DNA of 64,000 nucleotides from Streptomyces physcomitrii (GCF_012273655.1 NZ_JAAWWP010000022.1:36145-100144), one strand, 5' to 3'. Positions 41,442 to 51,215 are shown, numbered from the stretch's first letter. Notes: generated by a model not told the origin, from the letters alone. Translations and numbers: made by a program.

Positions 41442-42538
41442 AGCTTGGGCGCAATCTCTTCGGTCCAGATCTGTTCCCGCTGCTCCGGCGAGAGATGGCA
41501 GGCGGCCCAGTGCGCGCTGCCGACCTCGGTCAGCTCGGGGCGGACGGTGCGGGTCAGGTTGTCCTTGGGCAGATCCGCGTACGGGCAGCGCGGGTTGAAG
41601 GCGCAGCCGGAGGGGATGTTGATGAGCGACGGCGGCGAGCCCTTGACCGGGATGAGCCGGTCGGTCTGGTCCCGGTCCAGGCGCGGCATCGAGCCGAGCA
41701 GGCCCCAGGTGTAGGGGTGGCGGGGCTCGTAGAAGACCTTCTCGGCGGGGCCGCGCTCCACGCACCGGCCGCCGTACATCACCAGGAGGTCGTCGGCCAG
41801 TTCGGCGACGACGCCGAGGTCGTGGGTGATGACGATGACGGCGGAGCCGAACTCCTTCTGCAGATCGCGGATGAGGTCGAGGATCTGCGCCTGGACGGTC
41901 ACGTCGAGGGCGGTCGTCGGCTCGTCGGCGATGAGCAGTTCGGGGTTGTTCACCAGCGACATGGCGATCATCGCGCGCTGGCGCATCCCGCCGGAGAACT
42001 CGTGCGGGTAGCTGTCGACGCGCTTGTCGGGCTGCGGGATGCCGACCCGGTCGAGCATCTCGATCGCGCGGCGGCGGGCCGTCTTCTTGTCGACGTCGTG
42101 GTGGACCCGGTAGGCCTCCACGATCTGCTTGCCGATCGAGTAGTACGGGTGCAGCGCGGACAGCGGGTCCTGGAAGATCATGGACATCTCGCGGCCGCGC
42201 AGCTTGCGCACCTCTTCGGGGCGCGCGGTGAGCAGTTCCTTGCCGTCCAGCCAGATCTCGCCGGACAGCCTGGCTTTTCGCTTCCCGTACTGCCCGGTGG
42301 TGTGCAGCCCCATGATGCCGAGCGAGGTCACCGACTTGCCGGAGCCGGACTCGCCGACGATGCCGAGGGTCTTGCCCTTCTCCAGCGTGAAGCTGAGCCC
42401 GTCGACGGACTTCACCAGGCCGTCGTCGGTCGGGAAGTGCACCTTGAGGTCGCGTACTTCGAGGAAGGCGGTGGGCGCGTGGGAGTCCGGGGTCCCCGGC
42501 TCGCCGACTGCCGCGCCGCTCTTGCTGAGTTGGGTCAT
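41438..42538 (-). CDS. Oligopeptide ABC transporter ATPase (OppD/DppD type)
   Basis: This 366-residue ATPase has Walker A GESGSGKSV, the signature FSGGMRQRAMIAMSL, Walker B LLIADEPTTALD and the family C-terminal extension with CAFNPRCPYA and a late WAACH. It forms the heterodimeric motor with the following ATPase. The ATG at 42536-42538 overlaps the permease stop by 4 bp, so permease and ATPases are coupled. Confidence 0.95.
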   Translation of the reverse strand: MTQLSKSGAAVGEPGTPDSHAPTAFLEVRDLKVHFPTDDGLVKSVDGLSFTLEKGKTLGIVGESGSGKSVTSLGIMGLHTTGQYGKRKARLSGEIWLDGKELLTARPEEVRKLRGREMSMIFQDPLSALHPYYSIGKQIVEAYRVHHDVDKKTARRRAIEMLDRVGIPQPDKRVDSYPHEFSGGMRQRAMIAMSLVNNPELLIADEPTTALDVTVQAQILDLIRDLQKEFGSAVIVITHDLGVVAELADDLLVMYGGRCVERGPAEKVFYEPRHPYTWGLLGSMPRLDRDQTDRLIPVKGSPPSLINIPSGCAFNPRCPYADLPKDNLTRTVRPELTEVGSAHWAACHLSPEQREQIWTEEIAPKL

Positions 42539-43536
42539 GACAGCCTCACGCGGGGGTCGATCACGGCGTACATGATGTCCACGACGAGGTTCGCCACCGC
42601 GATCGCGAGTGCCGCGATGAGCGTGACGCCGAGGATCACCGGCAGGTCCTTGTTGCTGATGGCGTCCACCGCCTCGAAGCCGAGCCCCTTCAGTCCGAAG
42701 GTCTGCTCGGTGAGGACGGCGCCGCCGAGCAGGGCGCCGAGGTCGAGGCCGAAGACGGTGAGGATCGGGGTCATGGCGGAGCGCAGCGCGTGCTTCCTGA
42801 TCACGCTGGGCTCGCCGAGTCCCTTGGCCCGGGCGGTGCGGATGTAGTCCTCGCCGAGCACTTCGAGCATGGTCGCTCTGGTGAGCCGCGCGTACATCGC
42901 CGCGTAGAGGAAGGCGAGGGCGATCCAGGGCAGGATCAGCGACTGCAGCCAGATGTCGATCCCGTCGGCCCCGGAGAGGTCGTCGTCGATCTTGAGCCAG
43001 CCGAGGCTGTGCACGAAGATCCCCATCATCACCATGCCGGTGAAGAAGATCGGCATCGAGACGCCGGACAGGGCGCCGACCATGGCGCTGCGGTCCCAGA
43101 CGCTGCCCCGGCGGAGCGCGGAGAGCACGCCGATGGCGACGCCGCCGACCAGCCACATCACACAGGCACCGGCCGCCAGCGCGCCGGTGACCGGCAGGGC
43201 GTCCTTGAGGGTGTCCCAGACCGGCTCCTCGGTACGGAAGGAGTAGCCGAAGCAGGGCGCGTCGCAGCGCGTCACATCGCCGCCGTTGGCGTAGTCCCGG
43301 CCCATCGGGATGCCCTTGACGAAGTCCCAGAACTGGACCAGGACCGGCTCGTCGAGGCCGAGCTTCTGGCGGATCCCCTCCAGCTGCTCGGCGCCGGTCG
43401 CCTTGCCCGCGAAGAGCACAGCGGTGTCCTGCCCGGCCCATTTCGGCAACAGGAAGAAGATGGAGAAGGTCGTCAGGAGCACGACCAGCACCATCAGGAG
43501 GACGGCGCCCAGGCGCCGGATGAGATATGCAAGCAC
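42535..43536 (-). CDS. Oligopeptide ABC transporter permease (OppB type)
   Basis: This permease has about 333 residues with six helices: LAYLIRRLGAVLLMVLVVLLTTF at the start and the EAA loop (YIRTARAKGLGEPSVIRKHALRSA). It has the long periplasmic loop after helix 1 typical of OppB/DppB. The GTG at 43534-43536 is preferred because the hairpin at 43549-43589 overlaps the alternative GTG at 43570-43572; the longer start would place the hairpin inside the gene. Confidence 0.9.
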   Translation of the reverse strand: MLAYLIRRLGAVLLMVLVVLLTTFSIFFLLPKWAGQDTAVLFAGKATGAEQLEGIRQKLGLDEPVLVQFWDFVKGIPMGRDYANGGDVTRCDAPCFGYSFRTEEPVWDTLKDALPVTGALAAGACVMWLVGGVAIGVLSALRRGSVWDRSAMVGALSGVSMPIFFTGMVMMGIFVHSLGWLKIDDDLSGADGIDIWLQSLILPWIALAFLYAAMYARLTRATMLEVLGEDYIRTARAKGLGEPSVIRKHALRSAMTPILTVFGLDLGALLGGAVLTEQTFGLKGLGFEAVDAISNKDLPVILGVTLIAALAIAVANLVVDIMYAVIDPRVRLS

Positions 43537-43548
43537 TGTGCGCGGCCT

Positions 43549-43589
43549 GGTGGCGGCCGGGATCCGGATCACGGATCCCGGCCGCCACC
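43549..43589 (-). terminator. Hairpin between the binding-protein gene and the permease gene
   Basis: An exact 18-bp stem (43549-43566 with 43572-43589) has a 5-nt loop, 60 bp past the binding-protein stop. As in many ABC operons, it would reduce but not abolish read-through, giving excess binding protein over membrane components. Confidence 0.8.
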
Positions 43590-43648
43590 CGGGCCATCAC
43601 CTGCCCTTCGGACTGGCGGTTACGGCGACGGTGGGGGAACGGGTTCCG

Positions 43649-45412
43649 CTACTTCTTCACGCCGAGGGCGACGTAGTCGTAGCGGCCGCTGTACGCGGCG
43701 GAGGAGTACACGTTGGTCGCGTTCGCCCCGCGCCAGGAGATGTTCTTCTCGTACAGGAACGGCATCCACACCGCCTGGTCGAGGATCTCCTTGTTCATCT
43801 GCTGGTAGATCTCGCCGGCCTTGACCGGGTCGGTCTCGGCGATGGCGTCGTCGAAGGCCTTGTCGACCTTCGGGTCGCTCAGCTGGGCCTCGTTGTAGTT
43901 GCCGTTCTCCGAGATGAAGCGGCTGTCCCACAGCGGCTGGCCGAAGCCCTGGCCGGTCGGGAAGTCCGGGCCCCAGCCGCTCATGGTCAGGCCGTAGCCG
44001 CGCTTCTTCACGACGGTGGGCGAGCCGGTGATGCTGCTGGCCTCGGCGCCGTCCAGCGGGTCGACGGAGAGCTTGATGCCGACGGCCTTCAGCTGCTCCT
44101 GCAGGGCGGTGGCCGCCTCGACCTCACCGGGCTGGTTGGTGCGCGCGGTGACCTTGGTGGAGAAGCCGCCGGGCTTGCCGCACTCCTTCAGCTCGGACTT
44201 GGCCTTGGCGGTGTCCGGCTTGCCCTTGCGGGCGACGACGCCGTACGGGTCGTAGTCGGAGTGGCCCTTGATCGCCTTGGGCCAGATGCTGTTGGCGATG
44301 TCGCCGGCCGCGAGCGGGCCGCCGCGGGTCTTCTGCAGGCTCTCGAAGTCCGTGGCGTAGAAGATCGCCTTGCGGCAGTGCAGGTTGTCGAAGGGCTTGG
44401 CCTTCGTGATGATCGCGACGTAGCGGACGAAGTCCGTCGGCATGTTGTCGACGCTGGACTTGTGGTCCGTGATCGCCGTGGTGCGGCCGGAGGCCGACAT
44501 GCCGGTGCCGTTGAGGTCGATGTCGTAGTCGCCCTCGATGAGGCGCTTGTCGTTCTCCTCGGCGTTCTTGTTGATGGTGACCGTGATCTTGTCCGGCAGC
44601 GCGGGACGGATCGGGTCGGACTCCTTCTTCCAGTTCTCGTTGCGCACCAGCGTGGCGTTCTTGCCGGAGTCGTACGAGGCGAACTTGTACGGGCCCGAGG
44701 AGAACGGCTTCTGGGTGTACTTCGACTTGGTGTCCTTGGCCGCCTTCACCGGGGCGCCGGAGGGCATCGCGAGCATCTGCTCGAAGTCGCCGTTGGGCTT
44801 GGGCAGCTTGAAGACGATGGTCTGGTCGTCCGGCGTCTCGATCGCCTTCAGGCCGAGGCCGCCCGCGGTCTTGTCCTTGTACGGGCCCTTGTACTCGCCC
44901 TTGGGGTCGAGCACGTTCTTCAGATACTGCGGACCGCCGGTGATGACGTCGGTGGCCCAGACCCGGGAGATGCCGTACTTGATGTCCTTGGAGGTCAGCT
45001 TGGAGCCGTCCTCCCACGTCAGACCGTCCCGCAGCTTGTACGAGTAGGTCTTGCCGCCGTCCGTGATCTTGGCCTTCTCGGTGGCCAGGTCCGGGACGAG
45101 GTTGTTCGAGGCGGCGCCCGGCTTGGTGTCGTAGGTGACCAGGGTACGCGTGTAGAACCGCATGAAGTCCCAGGTCATGCCGTAGTAGGCACGCTGCGGG
45201 TCGGTCGAGTCGAAGTCCTGCTTGCCGATGAAGCGGAGCGTGCCGCCCTTGGCCTTCGAGGGGTTGGCGACCTTGCCGATGCCGGCGTTGTACTTGCCGC
45301 CCGAGGGCTCGTCGTCGTCGCTGGAGCCACTGCAGGCGGCGGTGCCGACGAGCGCGGCTGCGACGAGGGCCGCACCTGCGGTCAGCCTTCGCTTGGAGAA
45401 ACCGTGGGACAT
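43649..45412 (-). CDS. Oligopeptide-binding lipoprotein (SBP family 5)
   Basis: This 587-residue protein is lipid-anchored (LVGTAACSGSS lipobox). The family 5 solute-binding fold follows: GGTLRFIGKQDFDSTDPQRAYYG, the ligand region LTWEDGSKLTSKDIKYGISR, and NPLDGAE-like and GWGPDFPTG segments. It captures peptides outside the cell and delivers them to the permeases. The ATG at 45410-45412 is used. OppC precedes it and OppB follows across a hairpin, an order (C, A, B, D, F) that differs from enteric opp. Confidence 0.95.
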   Translation of the reverse strand: MSHGFSKRRLTAGAALVAAALVGTAACSGSSDDDEPSGGKYNAGIGKVANPSKAKGGTLRFIGKQDFDSTDPQRAYYGMTWDFMRFYTRTLVTYDTKPGAASNNLVPDLATEKAKITDGGKTYSYKLRDGLTWEDGSKLTSKDIKYGISRVWATDVITGGPQYLKNVLDPKGEYKGPYKDKTAGGLGLKAIETPDDQTIVFKLPKPNGDFEQMLAMPSGAPVKAAKDTKSKYTQKPFSSGPYKFASYDSGKNATLVRNENWKKESDPIRPALPDKITVTINKNAEENDKRLIEGDYDIDLNGTGMSASGRTTAITDHKSSVDNMPTDFVRYVAIITKAKPFDNLHCRKAIFYATDFESLQKTRGGPLAAGDIANSIWPKAIKGHSDYDPYGVVARKGKPDTAKAKSELKECGKPGGFSTKVTARTNQPGEVEAATALQEQLKAVGIKLSVDPLDGAEASSITGSPTVVKKRGYGLTMSGWGPDFPTGQGFGQPLWDSRFISENGNYNEAQLSDPKVDKAFDDAIAETDPVKAGEIYQQMNKEILDQAVWMPFLYEKNISWRGANATNVYSSAAYSGRYDYVALGVKK

Positions 45413-45506
45413 CTTTCTCGCATCCTCCGAGATTCGCGGTCTGAGGCCGGGCTGCCTGAGAACCATGGGGGACCACCTGACTGCTGTGGCTGGGGGGTTG
45501 GGCGGG

Positions 45507-46511
45507 TCAGCGGGAGCCCTTGGGATCCAGGGCGTCGCGCAGCCCGTCGCCGAAGAGGTTGAAGGCCAGTACCGTCACGAAGATCGCGAGGCCGGGGAAG
45601 ACCATGAACATCGGGTCGTGCTCGTACATCCCGAGCGCGTCGCGCATCATGCCGCCCCAGGAGGCGGTGGGCGGCCGCACGCCCGCGCCGAGGAAGCTCA
45701 GGGCGGCCTCGGTGAGGATGTTCGTGGGGATCATCAGGGTCGCGTAGACGGTGATCGGGGCCACGAGGTTCGGCAGCAGTTCGCGGAAGAGGATGTGGCG
45801 GCGGCCGCCGCCGAGGCTGCGCGCGGCCTCCACGTACTCGCGCTCGCGCAGCGAGAGGGTCTGGCCGCGCACGATACGGCCGACATAGGGCCAGCCGAAG
45901 AAGCCGATGACCCCGATGAGCACGGCGACGCGCACCCCGGAACCGGTCAGCCCGAGCAGGTCGTCGGGGAGCACCGAGACCAGCGAGATGATGAAGAGCA
46001 GCTGCGGGAAGGAGAGCAGCAGGTCCATCGCGCGGCTGATGACCGAGTCCACCCAGCCGCCGAAGTAGCCGGCGATGATGCCGAAGAGGGTGCCGAGCAC
46101 GACGGCGACCACGGCCGCGAGCACCGCGACGAGGAGCGAGATCCGGGCCCCGTAGACCACCCGGCTGAAGATGTCGCGGCCGGTGTTGGGCTCCACGCCG
46201 AAGAGGAAGTCCCCGCTGACGCCGCCGAGATCGCCCTTGGGCAGGTTGGTCAGCTCTTCCAGCTGGTCCTGGTGGAACTCGGTCGGCGGGTGGCCGAGAA
46301 GACTGACGATCACCGGGGCGAATATCGCGACCAGGACGAGGAAGACGATGGTGAGACCGCCCGCGAGGGCGACCCTGTCCTGTTTGAGGCGGCGCCAGGC
46401 GATCTGTTTGAGGGATCTGCCCTCCACCTTCTTCGCGTCGGCGGCGACTGCCGGGTCGACAGGCGCGGTCGGTTCCATTTCCGCCGTCGTGTCGTGCAAT
46501 GGCGCCGTCAT
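45507..46511 (-). CDS. Oligopeptide ABC transporter permease (OppC type)
   Basis: This 334-residue permease has a long polar N-terminus and then helices (VALAGGLTIVFLVLVAIFAP). It has the OppC motif LGTDxxGRD-like FLFGVEPNTGRDIFSRVVYGAR and the EAA loop EYVEAARSLGGGRRHILFRELLPN. The ATG at 46509-46511 is used. It is the first gene of the opp operon. Confidence 0.93.
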   Translation of the reverse strand: MTAPLHDTTAEMEPTAPVDPAVAADAKKVEGRSLKQIAWRRLKQDRVALAGGLTIVFLVLVAIFAPVIVSLLGHPPTEFHQDQLEELTNLPKGDLGGVSGDFLFGVEPNTGRDIFSRVVYGARISLLVAVLAAVVAVVLGTLFGIIAGYFGGWVDSVISRAMDLLLSFPQLLFIISLVSVLPDDLLGLTGSGVRVAVLIGVIGFFGWPYVGRIVRGQTLSLREREYVEAARSLGGGRRHILFRELLPNLVAPITVYATLMIPTNILTEAALSFLGAGVRPPTASWGGMMRDALGMYEHDPMFMVFPGLAIFVTVLAFNLFGDGLRDALDPKGSR

Positions 46512-46964
46512 AGTGGCAGGGACCCCTCTCAACCGGCGGTGGCCGGCGCACACTTGCCGCGGTGGCGGCGTGATCAGTCCGTCGTACGCATTCAGGGTGC
46601 AAAGCCCCTGGAGCGGGAGTCTTCAGCGTGCCCCGGATCACGTGCCAGGCCTCACGGTGAATGGATGCCTAACCGTGATGCTGTCTGGGGATTTCCGTTA
46701 TCCGAACAGAGTGGAACGACCCTCGGACGCGGTGCAGTTGGGGGCAAGCGGCTTCCAAGCCGCCGAAGAGCGCCGTTATGCGCACCAGAGGTGACCAGCG
46801 GGGAGGAAACGGCGGACAAGCGGAAGAAAGAGTGAACAGGGGGTGAAGGGGACGCGCGTTCCCGGCCATCCGGCCCGGCTCGCGCGACCGGCCGCTCCGG
46901 ACCCCGGCCAGATGTCCCCGGCCCGTGCACCCGGTTCCGCCCGGAGAGCCGCGGACGCCCCCGG
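46512..46964. promoter_or_regulatory. Upstream region of the opp operon (453 bp) with a dyad
   Basis: TCACGGT-13-ACCGTGA (46652-46658 and 46672-46678) is an exact inverted repeat about 140 bp before the first opp gene and may bind a regulator. The surrounding AT-richer stretch (around 46670-46705) is the likeliest promoter area. I see no gene between 46512 and 46964. Confidence 0.45.
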
Positions 46965-47765
46965 TCAGAACGCCGCGTGCGGCGGCGGGTAGCCGTAGCC
47001 GGTGGCCGGGGGCGGCTGGAGGGGGCCCGGGCCCTGCGGCTCGCGGTCGAAGAAGGGGCGGGCGTGGGCGCGCAGCCACATCGCCACCGGGTCGTGCGGG
47101 TCCGAGAGCGCGACCGTGGACACCGGCAGCCCCTCGGGCACCGCGCCGATGCACTGGCGCATCATCGCGCGCACCGCCTCGACGGCGGCGGGCGAGGACT
47201 CGTAGACGTCGAGCCCGATGGCCAGATAGGGCGCGCCGAGCGCGGGCTGCACCCAGGCCCGGCGCAGCGAGCGGACCACCGGGGTGCGGTGCGCGTGCTG
47301 GCCGAGCAGGGCGTAGAACTGCGGGATGTCGATGGCGGGTTCGCTCAGCCGCAGCGGTCCCGCCGGGTGCCGGTCGAGCCCGGCCGCGATCCGGCGCAGA
47401 TCGGCCCAGGGGATGCCGACCCCGCCGCCGGGGGCGTGCGGGTTGAGCCAGATCCCGTGCCGGTCGGGGAAGAGCGCGCGGGCGATCTCGGCGCCGCCGA
47501 CGATCTCGTACGCCCGCATCCAGCCGCTCGCGGTGAGTTCCTGTCCCGAGGTGACGCAGGGCGCGTACTCGGAGCCCTCGACCGTCATGCTGCCGTACTG
47601 CGCGTCGGGGGAACCGGCCTGGCCGTGCCAGAGCAGCATCCACACCTGGCCCGCCGGGTCGGCGAGGGCGCGCAGCAGCGATTCGTACGCCTCGTAGCGC
47701 CCCGGTGTCACCTGGCGCAGCACGTGCTCGACCTGCCCGACCGCAGCCGTGCCCGACGCACTCAC
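46965..47765 (-). CDS. SseB-like protein 1
   Basis: This 266-residue protein has an N-terminal variable part (EHVLRQVTPGRYEAYESLLRAL) and the SseB-type core: SGWMRAYEIVGGAEIARALFPDRHGIWLNPHAPGGGVGIPW. The C-terminal domain has PYLAIGLDVYESSPAAV and ends with a Pro/Gly/Tyr tail (PPPATGYGYPPP). SseB in E. coli was named for enhanced serine sensitivity; its biochemistry is unknown. Here it lies next to a glycine/serine block. The GTG at 47763-47765 is used; a second SseB-like gene lies upstream. Confidence 0.8.
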   Translation of the reverse strand: MSASGTAAVGQVEHVLRQVTPGRYEAYESLLRALADPAGQVWMLLWHGQAGSPDAQYGSMTVEGSEYAPCVTSGQELTASGWMRAYEIVGGAEIARALFPDRHGIWLNPHAPGGGVGIPWADLRRIAAGLDRHPAGPLRLSEPAIDIPQFYALLGQHAHRTPVVRSLRRAWVQPALGAPYLAIGLDVYESSPAAVEAVRAMMRQCIGAVPEGLPVSTVALSDPHDPVAMWLRAHARPFFDREPQGPGPLQPPPATGYGYPPPHAAF

Positions 47766-47855
47766 TCCTGACCCGCCCCTTCGTGACCCGTTGAGATACC
47801 GGTGGCGCGGAGTCCCTCCGCCGCGCCTGCCCCGGTCATGTAACCAGCTTAGGTC

Positions 47856-47883
47856 CCGGCCGCCCACCGCCCGGGGCGGCCGG
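47856..47883 (-). terminator. Hairpin between the two SseB-like genes
   Basis: A 9-bp stem (47856-47864 with 47875-47883) has a 10-nt loop, 4 bp past the stop of SseB-like protein 2. Confidence 0.65.
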
Positions 47884-47886
47884 TCG

Positions 47887-48654
47887 CTAAGCGTCCCGCT
47901 GGTAGAAGGGCCGCACCGACTCCCGCAGCCAGTCCGCCACCGGGTCCTGGGCGATGTCGAGCAGGACCAGGTTCACCGGCCAGGGCACCGGGTGCAGACC
48001 GAGCGCCCGGCCGAGGGCGTCCATCGGCACGTCCCGGGCGGGCTCCGGGTGCCCGTCCACCTCGACGCCGACGAAAAGCACCGGCTCGCCGTCCTCGACC
48101 CGGGCCAGGCAGCGGCGCGCGCTGCGCACCAGGCCGGTGGCCGCGAACTCGGTGGCCGCGGCGGACAGGAAGTCCACCGGGTCCTCCTGCCAGTCCGGCT
48201 GGAAGAGCTGCACCCGGCCGCCGTGCGCGGGGCCGTCCAGCTCGGTGCGCCCGGCCCGGCACAGCTCGGCCACCGCGGCGGGCGGCAGCGGGACGCCGAC
48301 CGTGCCGTCCGGGTTCACCGCGATGCCCATCTGCGGCGGCAGCCCGCGGGCGAACTCCACCGCGGGGGCGATGGTGAACGACATGTGCGCCCCCGCCACC
48401 GCGCGCAGCTGCTGCTCGGAGCTGAAGACCGGTACATAGGCCTGGCCCTCGATCTCCAGGGCGGGCAGGTCGAGGCTGGTGCTGCCGGGGCCGCCGCCGG
48501 AGGGCAGCGGCACCCACAGGTGGCTGCGGCCGAGCACCTCGACGATCCGGCCGCCCGCGGTGGGCACGCCGAGGGAGGCGGCGAGCACCTCCTCCAGCTC
48601 GTTGCCCGGCCAGCCGCTGTGCGGGTGGGGCTGGGGACCCGCCGGTATCTCCAT
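47887..48654 (-). CDS. SseB-like protein 2
   Basis: This 255-residue protein has an SseB domain with NELEEVLAASLGVPTAGGRIVEVLGRSHLWVPLPSGG, YVPVFSSEQQLRAVAGAHMSF and GIAVNPDGTVGVPL. A C-terminal SseB domain (VRSARRCLARVEDGEPVLFVGVEV) follows, and the end is REPF-like (LRESVRPFYQRDA). It is a distant paralogue of the adjacent SseB-like protein 1. The ATG at 48652-48654 is used. Confidence 0.8.
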   Translation of the reverse strand: MEIPAGPQPHPHSGWPGNELEEVLAASLGVPTAGGRIVEVLGRSHLWVPLPSGGGPGSTSLDLPALEIEGQAYVPVFSSEQQLRAVAGAHMSFTIAPAVEFARGLPPQMGIAVNPDGTVGVPLPPAAVAELCRAGRTELDGPAHGGRVQLFQPDWQEDPVDFLSAAATEFAATGLVRSARRCLARVEDGEPVLFVGVEVDGHPEPARDVPMDALGRALGLHPVPWPVNLVLLDIAQDPVADWLRESVRPFYQRDA

Positions 48655-48839
48655 CTGTTCCGTCCTGATGATCAAAGCCGCTTGTCTCGGTTCGCACCTT
48701 AACGCCTGCGCCGCGGCCGGGGGTTCCTGTCCACAACCCTGTGCGGTGCGCCGGCGCCGGTCACCGCGGCGCGGCCGCCGCGGACGGCGGCCCGGGCAGG
48801 CAACTCCCGTACCGGCGAGGGGTGTTCGGCCGCCCGGGC

Positions 48840-49508
48840 TCACCCCAGGCGGATCACCGTGAGCCGGTCCGCCGCCTCGCGGTCGAGGAGCACGGCCGAG
48901 GTGCAGCCGCCCGGCAGGGTGCCCGCGGCGGCCGAGGAGATCAGCCGGGCGGCCGCCCTGCGGTGCCGGGCGAAGGCGTACCGGGAGACCCGCCGCCCGC
49001 GGGTGCGCTGACCGGCCAGCGCCCGCTCGGGGTCGACGTCGAGCAGCAGCAGGTGCAGCCCGCGGCCCCGGCGGGCGGCCTCCCGGGCGAGCCAGCGCCG
49101 CACCCAGGCCTGGGTGCCGCAGTCGTGCACCACCAGGCCCTGGCCGGTGCGCAGCGCGCGGCGCAGCCCCCGGTAGTGGTCGAGCCGGGCCAGCGGCCGG
49201 TAGAGGGCGTACGGCACCCCCGGCAGCCGGGCCGCCCAGTGCTCGCGGGTCTCCTGGGAGTCGGCCCGCGGCCCGGTCACCACCCGCCGCATCAGCGTGG
49301 ACTTGCCGCTGCCGGGCAGCCCGGAGACGACGACCAGGTCCCCCTCGGCGAAGCCCAGCTCCCGGGGGGTGCGCCCGCCCCGGCCGCGCAGATCGCGCAC
49401 CGAACGCACCGCGCGTTCGGGCCTGGCCCGCTCCCCGGCCGGGGCCCCGGCGCGTGCGGGCAGCGGGATGGCGGGTGCCGCCGCGTACGCCCTGGTCCTG
49501 TCCCTCAT
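48840..49508 (-). CDS. P-loop kinase-like ATPase
   Basis: This 222-residue protein has Walker A in DLVVVSGLPGSGKSTLMRRV, then Arg-rich helices (RRALRTGQGLVVHD) and a LHLLLLDVDPERALAGQ stretch where kinases of the polynucleotide/zeta type put their base-binding strand. It probably phosphorylates a small molecule or nucleotide, but the substrate is not readable. The first ~50 residues are Arg/Ala-rich. It is divergent from the gcv operon across the riboswitch, in the same direction as the SseB-like genes. Confidence 0.8.
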   Translation of the reverse strand: MRDRTRAYAAAPAIPLPARAGAPAGERARPERAVRSVRDLRGRGGRTPRELGFAEGDLVVVSGLPGSGKSTLMRRVVTGPRADSQETREHWAARLPGVPYALYRPLARLDHYRGLRRALRTGQGLVVHDCGTQAWVRRWLAREAARRGRGLHLLLLDVDPERALAGQRTRGRRVSRYAFARHRRAAARLISSAAAGTLPGGCTSAVLLDREAADRLTVIRLG

Positions 49509-49673
49509 GACCGCCCTCCCTGAGCCCGAGACGGACTCCTTCCCCTGGAGTGTAAAGAGGAGGTAATGGGACGACCAGGGGATTCGGACCGGGATCGGGC
49601 GGAGCCGGGGACCTGCCGCTCAGGGGGCCGGGCATGCAATGATGACCGGGCCAACTCCATACAGGCCGCTTGA

Positions 49674-49893
49674 ATCCGCGCGGGAGAGCCCTCAGCCGCC
49701 GAGCTGGGGCGCCGAAGGAGCAAGTCCCTCCCTTGAATCTCTCAGGCCCAGATACCGCGCGGGCGAGGCACATCTGAAAAGCGGGCACGGCAGCCTCGGG
49801 CGCCGCGCCCCACCCAAGGTGCAAGCCGGACCGGATTCCCCCGGGGATCCGCTACCGGCGAACCTCTCAGGTTCCGATGACAGATGGGGAGGA
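49674..49893 (+). ncRNA. Tandem glycine riboswitch controlling gcvT
   Basis: Two glycine aptamers lie in tandem. Aptamer 1 contains GCCGAAGGAGCAA (49711-49723) and TCTCTCAGGC (49738-49747). Aptamer 2 contains AAGGTGCAAGCC (49816-49827) and CTCTCAGGTTCCGATGACAG (from 49864). These are the invariant cores of the class. It ends 38 bp before gcvT. In Streptomyces, glycine riboswitches switch on the glycine cleavage genes to detoxify glycine. Confidence 0.95.
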
Positions 49894-49930
49894 CCTACCT
49901 CGCCGACCTGTCCCCGGACTTGGAGCCTGC

Positions 49931-51067
49931 ATGAGCACCACCATCCGCCGCACCGCCCTCGACGCCGTGCACCGCGCGCTCGGCGCGACGATGACCGACT
50001 TCGCGGGCTGGGACATGCCGCTGCGGTACGCCAGCGAGCGCGAGGAGCACCAGGCCGTACGGACCCGGGCCGGACTCTTCGACCTCTCGCACATGGGCGA
50101 GATCACGGTCACCGGGCCCCAGGCCGTCGAGCTGCTCGACTTCGCCCTGGTCGGCAACATCTCCAGCGTCGGCGCCGGCCGCGCCCGCTACACGATGATC
50201 TGCCGGGAGGACGGCGGCATCCTCGACGACCTGATCGTCTACCGCCTGGACTCCGGCGAGGGCCCGCGCGAGTACATGGTCGTCGCCAACGCCTCCAACG
50301 CTCAGACCGTCCTGGACGCCCTCACCGAGCGCGCCGCCGGCTTCGACGCCGAGGTCCGCGACGACCGCGAGGCCTACGCCCTGCTCGCCGTGCAGGGCCC
50401 CGAGTCCCCCGGCATCCTCGCCTCGCTGACCGACGCCGACCTGGACGGCCTCAAGTACTACGCGGGCCTGCCCGGCACCGTCGCCGGGGTCCCCGCCCTG
50501 ATCGCCCGCACCGGCTACACCGGCGAGGACGGCTTCGAGCTGTTCACCGAACCGCAGCACGCCGAGAAGCTCTGGCAGGCGCTGACCGAGGCGGGCGCGG
50601 ACAAGGGCCTCGTCCCCTGCGGCCTCTCCTGCCGGGACACCCTGCGCCTGGAGGCGGGCATGCCGCTGTACGGGCACGAGCTGAGCACCGCGCTCACCCC
50701 CTTCGACGCCGGTCTCGGCCGGGTCGTGAAGTTCGAGAAGAAGTCCGGCGAGGTGCCCTTCGTCGGCCGCGAGTCCCTGCTCGCCGCCGCCGGGCGCGCC
50801 GAGCAGGACCCGCCGCGCCGCCTGGTCGGCCTGATCGCCGAGGGCCGCCGGGTCCCGCGTGCCGGATACCCCGTGGTCGCGGACGGCAAGGTGATCGGCG
50901 AGGTCACCTCCGGCGCGCCCTCCCCGACGCTGGGCAAGCCGATCGCCATGGCCTACGTCGACGCCGCGCACGCCGAGCCGGGCACCCCCGGTGTGGGCGT
51001 GGACATCCGGGGCAGCCACGAACCGTACGAGGTCGTGGCGCTCCCCTTCTACAAGCGGCAGAAGTAG
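49931..51067 (+). CDS. gcvT: Glycine cleavage system T protein (aminomethyltransferase)
   Basis: GcvT transfers the methylene group from the lipoyl arm of GcvH to tetrahydrofolate and releases ammonia. The 378-residue protein has TDFAGWDMPLRYASEREEH, the folate-binding LFDLSHMGEI region, GYTGEDGFELF, and the C-terminal barrel with FVGRESLLA. The ATG at 49931 follows GGAG. It is the first gene after the riboswitch. gcvP is not in the window. Confidence 0.97.
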   Translation: MSTTIRRTALDAVHRALGATMTDFAGWDMPLRYASEREEHQAVRTRAGLFDLSHMGEITVTGPQAVELLDFALVGNISSVGAGRARYTMICREDGGILDDLIVYRLDSGEGPREYMVVANASNAQTVLDALTERAAGFDAEVRDDREAYALLAVQGPESPGILASLTDADLDGLKYYAGLPGTVAGVPALIARTGYTGEDGFELFTEPQHAEKLWQALTEAGADKGLVPCGLSCRDTLRLEAGMPLYGHELSTALTPFDAGLGRVVKFEKKSGEVPFVGRESLLAAAGRAEQDPPRRLVGLIAEGRRVPRAGYPVVADGKVIGEVTSGAPSPTLGKPIAMAYVDAAHAEPGTPGVGVDIRGSHEPYEVVALPFYKRQK

Positions 51068-51215
51068 TTCCCTGGCAGCAGGCCCGCCGGCCGCGCGTTT
51101 TCGGCCACGGCGGGTCCGCCCGGGCGCGCGGACGTGACGTACGTCCCTGCCCCCGTCTCGCATCGCAAGACCATCCGTTCCTCAGCACCGCCCCGCGTAC
51201 AGGAGAATTCAGGTC

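Noticed and set aside
46652..46930. 92-codon minus-strand frame upstream of the opp operon
   Set aside because: Low-complexity Pro/Ser/Arg sequence with no RBS, in the promoter region.
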